The notes: generated from the sequence alone by a model not told the origin. Counted from the first letter of the stretch, positions 8,152 to 17,281 are shown. The stretch is 64,000 nt of DNA from Mycobacterium paraterrae (GCF_022430545.2 NZ_CP092488.2:1550001-1614000), one strand, 5' to 3'. A program made the numbers and translations.

Positions 8152-9435
8152 ATGACGTGGGACTTTTCCACCGAACCGGAATTCCAGAAGAAACTGGACT
8201 GGGTCCGCGAGTTCGTCCGTGACGAGGTCGAACCGCTGGAGGTGCTCTTTCCCGGCTGCGAATTCCTGCCGCTGAACGACGAACGGCGCAAGGTCGTCGA
8301 CCCGCTCAAGCAGCAGGTCCGCGACAACGGCCTGTGGGCGCCGCATCTCGGCCCGGAACTGGGCGGCCAGGGCTTCGGGGCGGTCAAGCTGACGCTGATC
8401 AACGAGATCCTGGGCCGCAGCCCGTGGGCGCCGATCGTGTTCGGAACGCAGGCCCCCGACACCGGCAACGCCGAGATCATCGCGCGCTTCGGCACCCAGG
8501 AGCAGAAGGACCGCTACCTGTCCGGCCTGTTGTCGGGTGAAATCTTCTCCTGCTTCTCGATGACCGAGCCGCAGGGCGGCGCCGACCCACGCGTGTTCAC
8601 CACCCGCGCCGTCGAAGACGGTGACGACTGGGTGATCACCGGGCGAAAGTACTTCTCCAGCAACGCCTCCGTGGCGTCGTTCTTCATCGTGGTCGCGATC
8701 ACCAATCCTGACGTCGCGGTGCATCACGGCGCGTCGACGTTCCTGATCCCGGCGGACACCCCGGGCCTGAAGGTCGAGGCGAATCACCACCTGGTCGGTG
8801 CCGACCCGCACGAACCAGGACATTCCCTGGTGCACTACGACGACGTGCGGGTGCCGTCGACCGCGCTGCTCGGCGAGCCCGGTCAGGGCTTCCTGATCCT
8901 GCAGACCCGGCTGGCCGGCGGCCGGCTGCACCACGCGATGCGCTCGATCGGTATGGCGCAGCGCGCAGTCGATATGATGGCCAAGCGGGCGAAAAGCCGC
9001 TTCACCCAAGGGACTGTGCTCGCAGACAAGCAGCTGGTCCAAGAGTTCATCGCGGACTCCTACACCGAGCTGACGCCGTTCCGGCTCACTGTGTTGCACG
9101 CGGCGTGGCTGATCGACAGCGGTGACGAGCACGCTGCCCGGGCGGAGATCGCCACCTGCAAGATCCTGGCCTCGCAGGTGCTGAAATCAATTGCACTGCG
9201 GGCGATTCAGGTGCACGGCGCGCTCGGACTGACCGATCAGCTGCCGCTGGTCAACGTCCTGCTCGGCGGGATCGCGCTGGGCCTCGCCGACGGACCCACC
9301 GAGGCGCACAAGGTGAACCTGGCCCGGATGCTGCTCAAGGGCGTCGAGGCGGAGAGCACGGAGTGGCCCAGCGAGATGCTCGACGTTCGCCGCGAGACCC
9401 TGCGCGCCAAATATGGAGAGCTCATTGACCACTAG
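8152..9435 (+). CDS. Acyl-CoA dehydrogenase (ACAD10/11-like)
   Basis: A 427-residue flavoprotein. Family motifs are SCFSMTEPQGGADPRVF near residue 135 (FAD/substrate region), the FSSNAS region after WVITGRKY, and a C-terminal VHGALGLTDQLPL. The N-terminus MTWDFSTEPEFQKKLDWVRE and the pairing with an APH-type kinase resemble ACAD11, where both parts are fused in one chain. A GAGAGG ribosome site precedes ATG 8152 and supports this start. Predicted role: dehydrogenation, or phosphate elimination from 4-phosphoacyl-CoA, in lipid breakdown. Confidence 0.88.
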   Translation: MTWDFSTEPEFQKKLDWVREFVRDEVEPLEVLFPGCEFLPLNDERRKVVDPLKQQVRDNGLWAPHLGPELGGQGFGAVKLTLINEILGRSPWAPIVFGTQAPDTGNAEIIARFGTQEQKDRYLSGLLSGEIFSCFSMTEPQGGADPRVFTTRAVEDGDDWVITGRKYFSSNASVASFFIVVAITNPDVAVHHGASTFLIPADTPGLKVEANHHLVGADPHEPGHSLVHYDDVRVPSTALLGEPGQGFLILQTRLAGGRLHHAMRSIGMAQRAVDMMAKRAKSRFTQGTVLADKQLVQEFIADSYTELTPFRLTVLHAAWLIDSGDEHAARAEIATCKILASQVLKSIALRAIQVHGALGLTDQLPLVNVLLGGIALGLADGPTEAHKVNLARMLLKGVEAESTEWPSEMLDVRRETLRAKYGELIDH

Positions 9436-10036
9436 GGTCGCCGCGGCGGTCGAGCGGGCCCTCGACGATCGGCAGCGCGAGGCGACCGAGGAGGTCGAAC
9501 GCATTCTGGCCGCGGCCGTCCGAGTGATGGAACGGGTCGCCCCCGAACCACCGCGGGTCAGCGACATCGTGACCGAAGCCGGGTCGTCGAACAAAGCGTT
9601 CTACCGCTACTTCGCCGGCAAGGACGACGTGATCCTCGCGGTGATGGAGCGTGGCGTCGCGATCGTCGTCTCGTATCTGCAGCATCAGATGGCCAAGGAG
9701 CACACACCGGCGGGCAAGGTGCGCCGGTGGATCGAGGGGGCGCTGGCCCAGGTCGCCGATCCGCACTTGATCAGCATGAGTCGCGCTGCGGCCGGCCAGG
9801 TTTCGGCGACCGCCGACTGGCGAGCCGCTGACGACGCCATCATGCGTCCGATGCGCGACCTGCTGACAGAACCGATTGCCGGGTTGGGCAGCACCGACGT
9901 CGACCGCGACACCGACGCCGTGTTTGTGTGCACGGTGTCGGCGATGCGGCGTTACCTGGATTCTTCGCAACGGCCTCGCCCGGCCGATGTCGACCATCTG
10001 GTGGGGTTCTGCCTGCGCGGACTGGGGGTCAGCTGA
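9413..10036 (+). CDS. TetR-family transcriptional regulator
   Basis: A 207-residue regulator. The helix-turn-helix is at about residues 45-75 (VSDIVTEAGSSNKAFYRYFAGKDDVILAV), followed by a helical ligand-binding domain. The start at ATG 9413 lies inside the end of the dehydrogenase gene (23-nt overlap); TTG 9425 is possible. Lying within the operon it probably controls, with an acyl-CoA-type ligand likely by family habit; the palindrome at 6321-6337 is the natural candidate operator. Confidence 0.85.
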   Translation: MESSLTTRVAAAVERALDDRQREATEEVERILAAAVRVMERVAPEPPRVSDIVTEAGSSNKAFYRYFAGKDDVILAVMERGVAIVVSYLQHQMAKEHTPAGKVRRWIEGALAQVADPHLISMSRAAAGQVSATADWRAADDAIMRPMRDLLTEPIAGLGSTDVDRDTDAVFVCTVSAMRRYLDSSQRPRPADVDHLVGFCLRGLGVS

Positions 10037-11010
10037 TGCGCGCAGCGCTCTGCCGCGCCTACGGCCCGCCCGAAGACATCGAGATCTGCGAGGTCGCCGA
10101 CCTCGAACCGGGCCCAGGCCAGGTGGTGGTGCGGGTACACGCGGCCGCGGTCAACTTTCCGGACGTGCTGCTGATCGACGGCAAATACCAGGTCAAGATC
10201 CCGCCACCGTTCACCCCGGGCAGCGAGCTCGCCGGCGAGGTGACCGCGGTGGGTGACGGCGTGTCTGTCCCTGTCGGCCAACGGGTTTCGGCCACCACAT
10301 TCGTCGGAGCGTTCGCCGAACAGGCGCTGCTACCCGCATCGGCGGTCACGGCGATACCCCCGGGCGTCGACTTCGCCTCCGCCGCGGCGTTCGGCGTCAC
10401 CTACCGCACCGCCTACCACGCGCTGCGGTCGATCGCCGGGGTTCAACCGGGCGACTGGGTGGTCGTCCTGGGCGCCGCCGGCGGCGTCGGTCTGGCGGCG
10501 GTGGATCTCGCGGTCGCGATGAAGGCACGCGTGCTCGCCGCCGCGTCGAGCCCGGAGAAGCTCGAGCTGTGCCGCCGGCGCGGCGCGGCGGCCACCGTCG
10601 ACTACGACCGCGAAGACCTCAAGAGCCGCATTCGCGAGCACACCGGCGACGGCGCCCGTGCGGTACTCGATCCGGTCGGCGGAAGCTATTCCGAACCGGC
10701 ACTACGCGCCCTCGCCCGCGGCGGCACGTTCGTCACACTCGGCTATGCGGCCGGTGCGATCCCGTCGATCCCGCTAAACCTGGTGCTACTCAAGGGAATA
10801 ACGGTTCGCGGCATGGAGATCCGCACCTTCGCCGATGACCGGCCCGGCGATTGCGCACGCGATCTGCATGAGCTGACGGAGATGTTCGCGACGGGTGTGA
10901 TCAAGCCGTACATCGGGGCACGATTCCCATTGGAGGACACCGCCGCGGCGCTGCGGCTGGTCGCAGATCGCAAGGCGGTCGGCAAGGTGGTCATCGACGT
11001 CACGGCGTGA
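10036..11010 (+). CDS. NADPH:quinone reductase-type MDR oxidoreductase
   Basis: A 324-residue zinc-free medium-chain dehydrogenase/reductase. The N-terminal domain has VNFPDVLLIDGKYQ and FTPGSELAG; the Rossmann loop is VLGAAGGVGLAAVDLA near residue 145. No structural zinc Cys cluster is seen. It reduces quinones or enoyl compounds with NADPH by family. Start ATG 10036 touches the TetR stop (TGATG), so it is the last gene of the kinase-SDR-dehydrogenase-TetR operon. Confidence 0.85.
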   Translation: MRAALCRAYGPPEDIEICEVADLEPGPGQVVVRVHAAAVNFPDVLLIDGKYQVKIPPPFTPGSELAGEVTAVGDGVSVPVGQRVSATTFVGAFAEQALLPASAVTAIPPGVDFASAAAFGVTYRTAYHALRSIAGVQPGDWVVVLGAAGGVGLAAVDLAVAMKARVLAAASSPEKLELCRRRGAAATVDYDREDLKSRIREHTGDGARAVLDPVGGSYSEPALRALARGGTFVTLGYAAGAIPSIPLNLVLLKGITVRGMEIRTFADDRPGDCARDLHELTEMFATGVIKPYIGARFPLEDTAAALRLVADRKAVGKVVIDVTA

Positions 11011-11051
11011 GCGCCGCGTCGCGGCGGGGTTATGAGAATTGCCCTCCTTCG

Positions 11052-11085
11052 AGCGACAACTCGGGCGAGCCGGAAAGTTGTCGCT
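11052..11085. terminator. Hairpin between convergent genes (candidate bidirectional terminator)
   Basis: A perfect 10-bp inverted repeat (AGCGACAACT / AGTTGTCGCT) with a 14-nt loop lies in the 140-bp gap between the MDR gene and the convergent sulfatase gene. No T-run follows, as is usual in mycobacteria. Termination is inferred from position. Confidence 0.4.
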
Positions 11086-11150
11086 ATGAGGCGGGCACAT
11101 CGATTGCCGTCTGCCGCAGCGGTGGGGCCCGTGGAGACCGGCCGGCGACG

Positions 11151-13022
11151 TCACGGCGTGACGATGTTGAACGACGGGTCGGGTCGATCGAGGACACCGA
11201 GGAACCGCTGCAGGGCCTCCTGATCGCCGGACACCTCGAAGCCGGGCGAGGTGAAGTCACCCGCGCCCAATTGCACGAGGCGAAACGCGTTGCTCAGCGT
11301 GATGGTTACGCCCGCCGTGGCCGGGTCGGCCGGCACCCGACGATGCACCAGCACCCCGTTGCGCAGCGCGAGCCGGTAATTCGCGGCCGGCTCGCCGAGC
11401 GTGACGTCCAGGGCGATATCAAGGTCCCACGCCCGCGGTCCATTCACGCTGATCGCCAGACCGTCGAAGATCTGCTCGGGAGTCAACTGCGCCAACAACG
11501 TCGGCGCCGACGTCTGCGCCGCGGTACCGAAGTTGCCGTCGCGCAACTCCGTTGCCCCGGACAGGAAGAAGTTGCGCCAGGTCGCATTCTCCGCGCCGTA
11601 GGCCAGCTGCTCCAAGGTGTCGGCGAGCAGTGACCGAGCGCCGGCGTGGTCGCTGTCGGCAAACACAGCATGATCGAGTAGTGTTGCCGCCCAACGGTAG
11701 TCACCGTCATCGAAGGCCTGCCGGGCAAGATCGACCACCCGGTCGATGCCGCCGAGCGCGTCCACGTAGCGGGCACCGAGGGCCTCGGGTGGGTGTGCCC
11801 ATAGCCGCGCGGGATTGCCGTCGAACCAGCCCATGTAACGCTGATAGACGGCCTTGACGTTGTGGCTGACCGAGCCGTAGTACCCGTGGGTGTGCCACGC
11901 CTTGTCCAGCGCCGGCGGCATCTGCATGCTCTCGGCGATTTCTGCTCCGGTGTGCCCCTGGTTGAGCATGCGCAAGGTCTGGTCGTGCAGATACGCGTAC
12001 AAATCCCTTTGCAGCGAGAGGAATTCGACGATCCGATCGCGCCCCCACGTCGGCCAGTGGTGCGAGGCGAAGACCACGTCGGTGCGGTCGGTGAACGAGT
12101 CGATCGCCTCGGTCAGATACCGCGACCAGGCGTGCGGGTCGCGGACCAGCGCTCCGCGCAGCGTCAGAAGGTTGTGCAGGTTGTGGGTGGCATTCTCGGC
12201 CATGCACAGCGCGCGGTATCTCGGGAAATAGAAGTGCATTTCGGCCGGCGCCTCGGTGCCCGGGGCCATCTGAAATTCAATCTCGACGCCGTCGATCGTG
12301 TGTGTCTCCCCGGTCCGGGTGATGTCGACCGTTGGGACGATCAGGGCGATTTCACCCGTCGACGTCGCTTGTCCGAGACCACAACCCACGTGGCCGAGCG
12401 GGCCGACCTCGAGCATGCTGCCGTACATGTAAGTGGCGCGGCGGGTCATTGCGGGTCCCGCGTACACGTTCTCCTGCACGGCGTGCTCGGTGAAGCCCTC
12501 CGGCGCGATCACCGCCACGGTGCCCGCATCGACGGCGGCCTGTGAGGTGACGCCCAGCACGCCGCCGAAATGGTCGACGTGGCTGTGGGTGTAGATCACC
12601 GCGACCACGGGGCGGTCGCCGCGGTGCGTGCGGTACAACTGCAGCGCTGCCGCGGCTACCTCGGTGGAGACCAACGGGTCGATGACGATCAACCCGGTGT
12701 CGCCCTCGACGAAGCTGATGTTCGAAAGGTCCAGGCCGCGGACCTGGTAGATCCCGGGTACCACTTCGTACAAGCCATGTTTGGCTGTCAGCGTGCACTG
12801 GCGCCACAGGCTCGGATGCACCGACGGCGGCGCGTCACCGGTGATGAACGCGTACTTGTCGTTGTCCCACACCACCCGCCCGTCGGCGGCTGTGACGACG
12901 CACGGCGTCAGCGCCCCGATGAAACCCCGGTCGGCGTCGGCGAAGTCGGCACTGTCTTCGAGGGGAAGTTGTCGGTTCTGATGTGCGGATGCGATGACGG
13001 CCGTCGGCGGCTTGTGGTCCAC
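11151..13022 (-). CDS. Alkyl sulfatase, metallo-beta-lactamase fold (Rv3762c-like)
   Basis: A 623-residue SdsA1-type enzyme that hydrolyses primary alkyl sulfates. The metal site THSHVDHFGG lies near residue 160, with further ligands expected in MAENATHNLHN and FASHHWPTWG. A middle dimerisation/helical part (residues ~390-490) and a C-terminal SCP2-like domain (residues ~500-620, from LTPEQIFDGLAISVNG) follow, which is the usual architecture. Start GTG 13022 gives VDHKPPTAVI and the expected length; a TTG at 13064 would add 14 residues. Lies downstream of the GGDEF gene. Confidence 0.88.
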   Translation of the reverse strand: MDHKPPTAVIASAHQNRQLPLEDSADFADADRGFIGALTPCVVTAADGRVVWDNDKYAFITGDAPPSVHPSLWRQCTLTAKHGLYEVVPGIYQVRGLDLSNISFVEGDTGLIVIDPLVSTEVAAAALQLYRTHRGDRPVVAVIYTHSHVDHFGGVLGVTSQAAVDAGTVAVIAPEGFTEHAVQENVYAGPAMTRRATYMYGSMLEVGPLGHVGCGLGQATSTGEIALIVPTVDITRTGETHTIDGVEIEFQMAPGTEAPAEMHFYFPRYRALCMAENATHNLHNLLTLRGALVRDPHAWSRYLTEAIDSFTDRTDVVFASHHWPTWGRDRIVEFLSLQRDLYAYLHDQTLRMLNQGHTGAEIAESMQMPPALDKAWHTHGYYGSVSHNVKAVYQRYMGWFDGNPARLWAHPPEALGARYVDALGGIDRVVDLARQAFDDGDYRWAATLLDHAVFADSDHAGARSLLADTLEQLAYGAENATWRNFFLSGATELRDGNFGTAAQTSAPTLLAQLTPEQIFDGLAISVNGPRAWDLDIALDVTLGEPAANYRLALRNGVLVHRRVPADPATAGVTITLSNAFRLVQLGAGDFTSPGFEVSGDQEALQRFLGVLDRPDPSFNIVTP

Positions 13023-13077
13023 GGCCTTGAGATTGCCATCTACCCGAGCCGGAAGGAACAGCAAACGTCCGGCTGCG

Positions 13078-14151
13078 TCAGGCGCCTAGGCCGGTAGCCG
13101 ACCCGTAGACCGCGCACCTGGCCCCGCCGGAACGCTTGGCCGCGTACATGGCCTCGTCGGCGTTCCTGATCGCATCGTCGAGAGAAAAGTGCGGATCGTC
13201 AGCCGGGAGCCAGGCCACCCCGACGCTGGCGGTCAGCTCGGCGCCGTCGACCTCGCCGCGGGTCAACGGGGTGAGTCGGCTCAGCAGGACCGGCGTTTCG
13301 TCGCGAACGTCGACCAAGGACACCAGCACGAACTCGTCGCCGCCGATGCGCGCGGTGATCTCAGTATCACCGGCCAGCGACCGCAACGTCCGGGCCATCG
13401 CCATCAGCGCCGCGTCCCCGGCCGCATGCCCCTCCCCGTCGTTGAAAGCCTTGAAGCGGTCGATGTCACACACCGCGATGACCACGCTCGCCGGCGACGA
13501 GCGCCGCACTGCCGAGGCAACCGCGGCATGCATCCCACGCCGGTTGCGCAGCCCGGTCAGCGCGTCGTAGTGGGCTGAGCGCGCCGTCCGGCGAATCGAG
13601 TTGCGCCCGATGTCGATCACGGCCAGACCGCCGACCGGCACAGCGACGGTCCACGCCAGCGCGGGCATGAACACCGGGAACAGCCCCAGGACCGTTCGAT
13701 GGTCGGACGACACTGCCCAGGTGGTGATGCCGACGATCAGTGCCCCACAGAAGGCGCAGTGCAACAGCAGGATTCGGCCGCCCAGCAGGAAGCCGACGTA
13801 GACACCCACCAGGCCGAGATACAGCGTGGTGCACAACCGGGCGTCCGGCGTGGACATCGACACCGCGGCGATTCCCACCGCCGTATCGGCCCAGACCACG
13901 AATGCGACAGCGCCGGGATAGCGCGGCCACGGGCCGCGTAGCAAGCGCAGAGCAACCAGAGCAGCGGACACCGTCACGGCCAGCAGCAGTGATCGAGCGA
14001 GCACACCTACGGGGGCAGCCGGCGTGAATTGGACGATGACACCGAGGCCCGCCAGGGCGAAGCAGCACGCCGCCACCAGCCTGGTGAACACCCGCAGCAT
14101 CCGGCCTTCGCGCATTGCAGCGGTCGCAAACCGGAAGTCACGCCGACTCAA
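13078..14151 (-). CDS. Membrane GGDEF-domain protein (probable diguanylate cyclase)
   Basis: A 357-residue protein with about six hydrophobic segments in residues 25-185 and a GGDEF domain from DALTGLRNRRGMH to the end. The catalytic motif is intact (ARIGGDEFV). The inhibitory RxxD site that usually lies five residues upstream is not seen. It should make c-di-GMP from GTP. Start TTG 14151 is preferred since GGGGAGGG lies just upstream; ATG 14115 is possible, and a longer reading to 14307 starts with an implausible basic stretch. Divergent from lpqH. Confidence 0.82.
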   Translation of the reverse strand: MSRRDFRFATAAMREGRMLRVFTRLVAACCFALAGLGVIVQFTPAAPVGVLARSLLLAVTVSAALVALRLLRGPWPRYPGAVAFVVWADTAVGIAAVSMSTPDARLCTTLYLGLVGVYVGFLLGGRILLLHCAFCGALIVGITTWAVSSDHRTVLGLFPVFMPALAWTVAVPVGGLAVIDIGRNSIRRTARSAHYDALTGLRNRRGMHAAVASAVRRSSPASVVIAVCDIDRFKAFNDGEGHAAGDAALMAMARTLRSLAGDTEITARIGGDEFVLVSLVDVRDETPVLLSRLTPLTRGEVDGAELTASVGVAWLPADDPHFSLDDAIRNADEAMYAAKRSGGARCAVYGSATGLGA

Positions 14152-14409
14152 CCGCCACCCTCCCCGACCCGCACGTCCGGCAAAGGATATCCCGCTGCGG
14201 ATGCGGTTTCCGGAATCCAGACCCGTCCAGCGCTGCCGAGACGGATCGGAATCCATTCGGCAAATGTCAGGTGAATCGGGTTCATGCACTCTCAACAGGC
14301 AGCTCAAATTTTGCGAAATTTACCGGCCCTCGTTCCAGCAAACCTGCATACTGCCGAAGCGGCTCGTCATTGGTGATGCGCCGCCATGGAAAAACAAAAG
14401 GAGAACCGG

Positions 14410-14892
14410 GTGAAGCGTTCAGTAACGGTCGCCGCAGCAGCGCTGGCGATCGTCGTCGTGGGTCTGTCTGGCTGTTCCAGCAACAAGTCGTCGTCAGGCG
14501 GGACCAGTGCGTCGTCGGGCAGTGGTGGCGCCACCGCCTCGAGTGGATCGTCGACGGCGAAGGTCACTATTGACGGCAAGGACCAGAACGTGCAAGGAAC
14601 GGTCGCCTGCACGACCGCTGCCGGCACCGTCAATATCGCCATCGGTGGAGCCGCAACCGGCATCGGCGCGGTGCTGACGGACGCCACTCCGCCGTCGGTG
14701 AAGTCGGTCGGCCTCGGCAACGTCAACGGCGTGACGCTGGGCTACACCCCCGGCGTTCCTGGCGCGGGCAAGGCCGACGCAACCAAGGACGGCCAAAAGT
14801 ACAAGATCAGCGGTACCGCAACCGGGGTGGACATGGCCAACCCGATGCAACCCGTAAACAAACCGTTCGAAATCGACGTGACCTGCCCCTAG
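14410..14892 (+). CDS. lpqH: 19 kDa lipoprotein antigen LpqH
   Basis: A 160-residue lipoprotein. Signal peptide VKRSVTVAAAALAIVVVGLSGC ends in the lipobox LSGC with acylated Cys near residue 22, then a Ser/Gly/Thr-rich linker likely to be glycosylated. The mature part (VTIDGKDQNV, CTTAAGTVNIAIGGAATGI, VKSVGLGNVNGVTLGYT, ISGTATGVDMANPM) is nearly the same as M. tuberculosis LpqH, a TLR2-active cell-wall antigen. GTG 14410 follows an AGGAGAA site; an upstream ATG at 14386 is less likely. Two Cys in the mature domain can form the known disulfide. Confidence 0.95.
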   Translation: MKRSVTVAAAALAIVVVGLSGCSSNKSSSGGTSASSGSGGATASSGSSTAKVTIDGKDQNVQGTVACTTAAGTVNIAIGGAATGIGAVLTDATPPSVKSVGLGNVNGVTLGYTPGVPGAGKADATKDGQKYKISGTATGVDMANPMQPVNKPFEIDVTCP

Positions 14893-14902
14893 GGCCGGTC
14901 GC

Positions 14903-14957
14903 GGATTCCACCGACACGGCAGCGGCGACCCGGCGTCACTGCCGTTCGGCGGAATCC
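14903..14957. terminator. Nested inverted repeats between lpqH and tcrY
   Basis: Outer arms GGATTCC/GGAATCC and inner arms ACGGCAG/CTGCCGT give a long bulged hairpin in the 82-bp gap between two convergent genes. A bidirectional terminator is the simplest reading. No U-tract is present. Confidence 0.5.
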
Positions 14958-14974
14958 AATTGCATTGCCGGCTC

Positions 14975-16447
14975 TTAAGGCTCTTTGAACAGCGGCAGAC
15001 GGACGGTGAAGTCCGTGCGGCCCGGCGCGCTCTGCAGCGTGATCGTGCCGTGGTGTGCTTTGACCACCGCGGAAACGATGGCCAAACCTAATCCGGTGCT
15101 GCCGCCCTTGCGCGACCGCGACGTGTCTCCACGGGCGAACCGCTCGAACACTTCGGACTGCAACTTCTCGGGAATGCCGGGGCCGTTGTCGCACACGCTC
15201 AGCACGGCTTCGGTGCCATCGGAATTCAGTCGGGTGGTGACCACCGTGCCGGCGCCGGTATGAACCCGCGCGTTGGCCAGCAGGTTGGTCATCACCTGAT
15301 GCAGCCGAGCCGCGTCGCCGGACACCATCACCGGTTCCTCCGGCAGGTCCAGCTCCCACTGATGGTCCGGTCCGGCGACGTGCGCATCGCTGACCGCGTC
15401 AACGGCGACCCGCGAGAGGTCGACCGGTTCGCGTTCCAGCGGACGCCCGGAATCCAGGCGGGCCAACAGCAGAAGGTCTTCGACGAGGTGGGTCATCCGC
15501 TCGGTCTCCGAGTGCACCCGCTTCATCGCGTGGGCGACCGCATCGCTGTCGTCGCCCATGCGCTGGGCCAGCTCGGTGTACCCACGGATCGCCGCCAGCG
15601 GGGTCCGCAGCTCGTGGCTCGCGTCGGCGACGAACTGCCGGACTCGGGTCTCGCTGGCCTGCCGCGTCGACAATGCGGCGGCGATGTGGTCGAGCATCCG
15701 GTTGAGGGCGGACCCGAGTTGACCGACTTCGGTGCGCGGGTTGGCATCTGACTCCAGTACCCGAACCGGCAGGGCCACTTCGCCGCGGTCTAGCGGCAGG
15801 TCGACCACCTCCGTGGCGGTTTGGGCGACGCGACGCAGCGGCGCCAGCGCGCGCCGGATGATCACGATGCCCGCTGTGGTGGCGGCGGCCACCGCGATCA
15901 CGGTGACCACGCCGAAGATCAACAGGACCCGGATCATCGTCGCGTCGACGTCGAACATCGACAGGCCGGTGACGACCACCTGGCCGCTGCGGCCGGTGTC
16001 GGTGGCGACCACCCGATAACGGCCCAGACCGTCGACGGAGCGGGTCGCCGGCGGCCGGTCGACCGGCACCGAGGCCAACTCGGCGCGTGCGGAGTCAGTC
16101 AGCGCGGCCCGCCCGCCGGCCGCGGTCAGGAAGCCCGCCTCGATCGTCTCGTTCGGGCCGATCACAGCCCCCACCATGCCGACGGGTTGGGCCGGCGCGT
16201 CTAGGAAGACCGGCCCCGGACCGGGTCGCGGGAAGGGCCGCGGGTGGTGCCGCCACGGGGCCCTCGGCGGCTCGAGAAGAATCCGCACCGAGCGGTGCGA
16301 CGCGTCACGCAATTGCGTGTCGAGCTGCGCCACCAGGTACTTGTACAGGGCGAGCTCAGTCGCCGCGCCGATGCCGACACAGACGACTATGAGGATGAGG
16401 ATCTGACCGAACAGCAGGCGGAAACGGAGGGACCAGGCCCCGCCCAT
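14975..16447 (-). CDS. tcrY: Two-component sensor histidine kinase TcrY
   Basis: A 490-residue membrane kinase. Helix 1 is at residues ~8-32, an extracytoplasmic sensor part reaches ~155, helix 2 is at ~160-185 and HAMP follows. The phospho-accepting His is in DASHELRTPLAAIRGYTEL near residue 290. ATP-site boxes are NLLANARVHT (N), CDNGPGIP (G1), FERFARGD (F) and STGLGLAI (G2). It phosphorylates TcrX, whose gene ends 2 nt upstream. By memory TcrXY in M. tuberculosis is induced under iron limitation; the signal sensed here is unknown. Confidence 0.93.
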   Translation of the reverse strand: MGGAWSLRFRLLFGQILILIVVCVGIGAATELALYKYLVAQLDTQLRDASHRSVRILLEPPRAPWRHHPRPFPRPGPGPVFLDAPAQPVGMVGAVIGPNETIEAGFLTAAGGRAALTDSARAELASVPVDRPPATRSVDGLGRYRVVATDTGRSGQVVVTGLSMFDVDATMIRVLLIFGVVTVIAVAAATTAGIVIIRRALAPLRRVAQTATEVVDLPLDRGEVALPVRVLESDANPRTEVGQLGSALNRMLDHIAAALSTRQASETRVRQFVADASHELRTPLAAIRGYTELAQRMGDDSDAVAHAMKRVHSETERMTHLVEDLLLLARLDSGRPLEREPVDLSRVAVDAVSDAHVAGPDHQWELDLPEEPVMVSGDAARLHQVMTNLLANARVHTGAGTVVTTRLNSDGTEAVLSVCDNGPGIPEKLQSEVFERFARGDTSRSRKGGSTGLGLAIVSAVVKAHHGTITLQSAPGRTDFTVRLPLFKEP

Positions 16448-16449
16448 GA

Positions 16450-17205
16450 CTAGCGTGCCGGCTTGAGGACGTAACCGGCGCCGCGCAGCGTGTGGATCAT
16501 CGGCTCGTGCCCACTGTCGATCTTCTTACGAAGGTAGGAAATGTAGAGCTCGACGATGTTCGACCGGCCGCCGAAGTCGTAACTCCACACCCGGTCGAGG
16601 ATCTGGGCCTTGCTCAGGACCCGCTTGGAATTGCGCATCATGAAGCGCAGCAGCTCGAACTCCGTGGACGTCAACGAGATCGGCTCCCCCGCGCGAGTCA
16701 CCTCGTGGCTGTCCTCGTTGAGCACCAGATCCCCGACCACCAACTGTGCGCCGCTGTCCTCGGTCGTCACCCCGGTGCGGCGAAGCAGGGCGCGCAGCCG
16801 CAGCACCACCTCTTCCAAGCTGAACGGTTTGGTGACGTAGTCGTCGCCGCCTGCGGTCAAACCGGCGATCCGGTCCTCGAGCGCATCCTTTGCGGTCAGC
16901 AGCAGCACGGGCAGCTGGGGAGTTTCCTCGCGAAGTTTGCGAAGGACGTCGAGCCCGCTCATGTCCGGGAGCATCACGTCGAGCACGACGACATCGGGTC
17001 GCTGCGCACGGGCCGACTCCAAAGCGGCGGCCCCGTCACCTGCGGTCGCGATGTTCCAGCCTTCGTAGCGCAGTGCCATCGAGACCATCTCGGCGAGAAC
17101 GGCCTCGTCGTCGACGACCAAGACGTTGATCGGATTGCCGTCGGCGCGGCGCATCACCACGCGCTCGACGGGCGCCTGAGAGACGGAACTGTGGGGTTGG
17201 CTCAC
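16450..17205 (-). CDS. tcrX: OmpR/PhoB-type response regulator TcrX
   Basis: A 251-residue regulator. The receiver has acidic pocket VVDDE, phospho-accepting Asp in VVVLDVMLPD near residue 74, and KPF Lys near 124. The winged-helix output domain (LTSTEFELLRFMM, RVLSKAQILDRVW, NIVELYISYLRKKID) is complete. GTG 17205 gives 251 residues; ATG 17154 gives 234, the length I remember for M. tuberculosis TcrX, so the start is open. Two nt separate it from tcrY. A complex inverted repeat covers the upstream region. Confidence 0.93.
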   Translation of the reverse strand: MSQPHSSVSQAPVERVVMRRADGNPINVLVVDDEAVLAEMVSMALRYEGWNIATAGDGAAALESARAQRPDVVVLDVMLPDMSGLDVLRKLREETPQLPVLLLTAKDALEDRIAGLTAGGDDYVTKPFSLEEVVLRLRALLRRTGVTTEDSGAQLVVGDLVLNEDSHEVTRAGEPISLTSTEFELLRFMMRNSKRVLSKAQILDRVWSYDFGGRSNIVELYISYLRKKIDSGHEPMIHTLRGAGYVLKPAR

Positions 17206-17274
17206 AACTACCCAGTATGGGCACGGCGATGAGGCGTTGCTATGGCATAGCTATGCGCCGGCTGTGAGCCAACC
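17195..17274. promoter_or_regulatory. Inverted-repeat region upstream of tcrX
   Basis: A perfect 12-bp inverted repeat (GGTTGGCTCACA at 17195-17206, complement at 17263-17274) encloses two overlapping palindromes, GCTATGGCATAGC (17239-17251) and GCATAGCTATGC (17245-17256). One outer arm covers the GTG 17205 of tcrX. The inner palindromes sit where an operator or autoregulatory site would be expected. The binding protein is not known; TcrX autoregulation is a guess. Confidence 0.45.
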
Positions 17275-17281
17275 CGCACGG

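Noticed and set aside
13078..14307. Longer start (14307) for the GGDEF protein
   Set aside because: The extra 50 residues are basic and compositionally unlike a protein N-terminus, while TTG 14151 has a strong GGGGAGGG site at the right distance.
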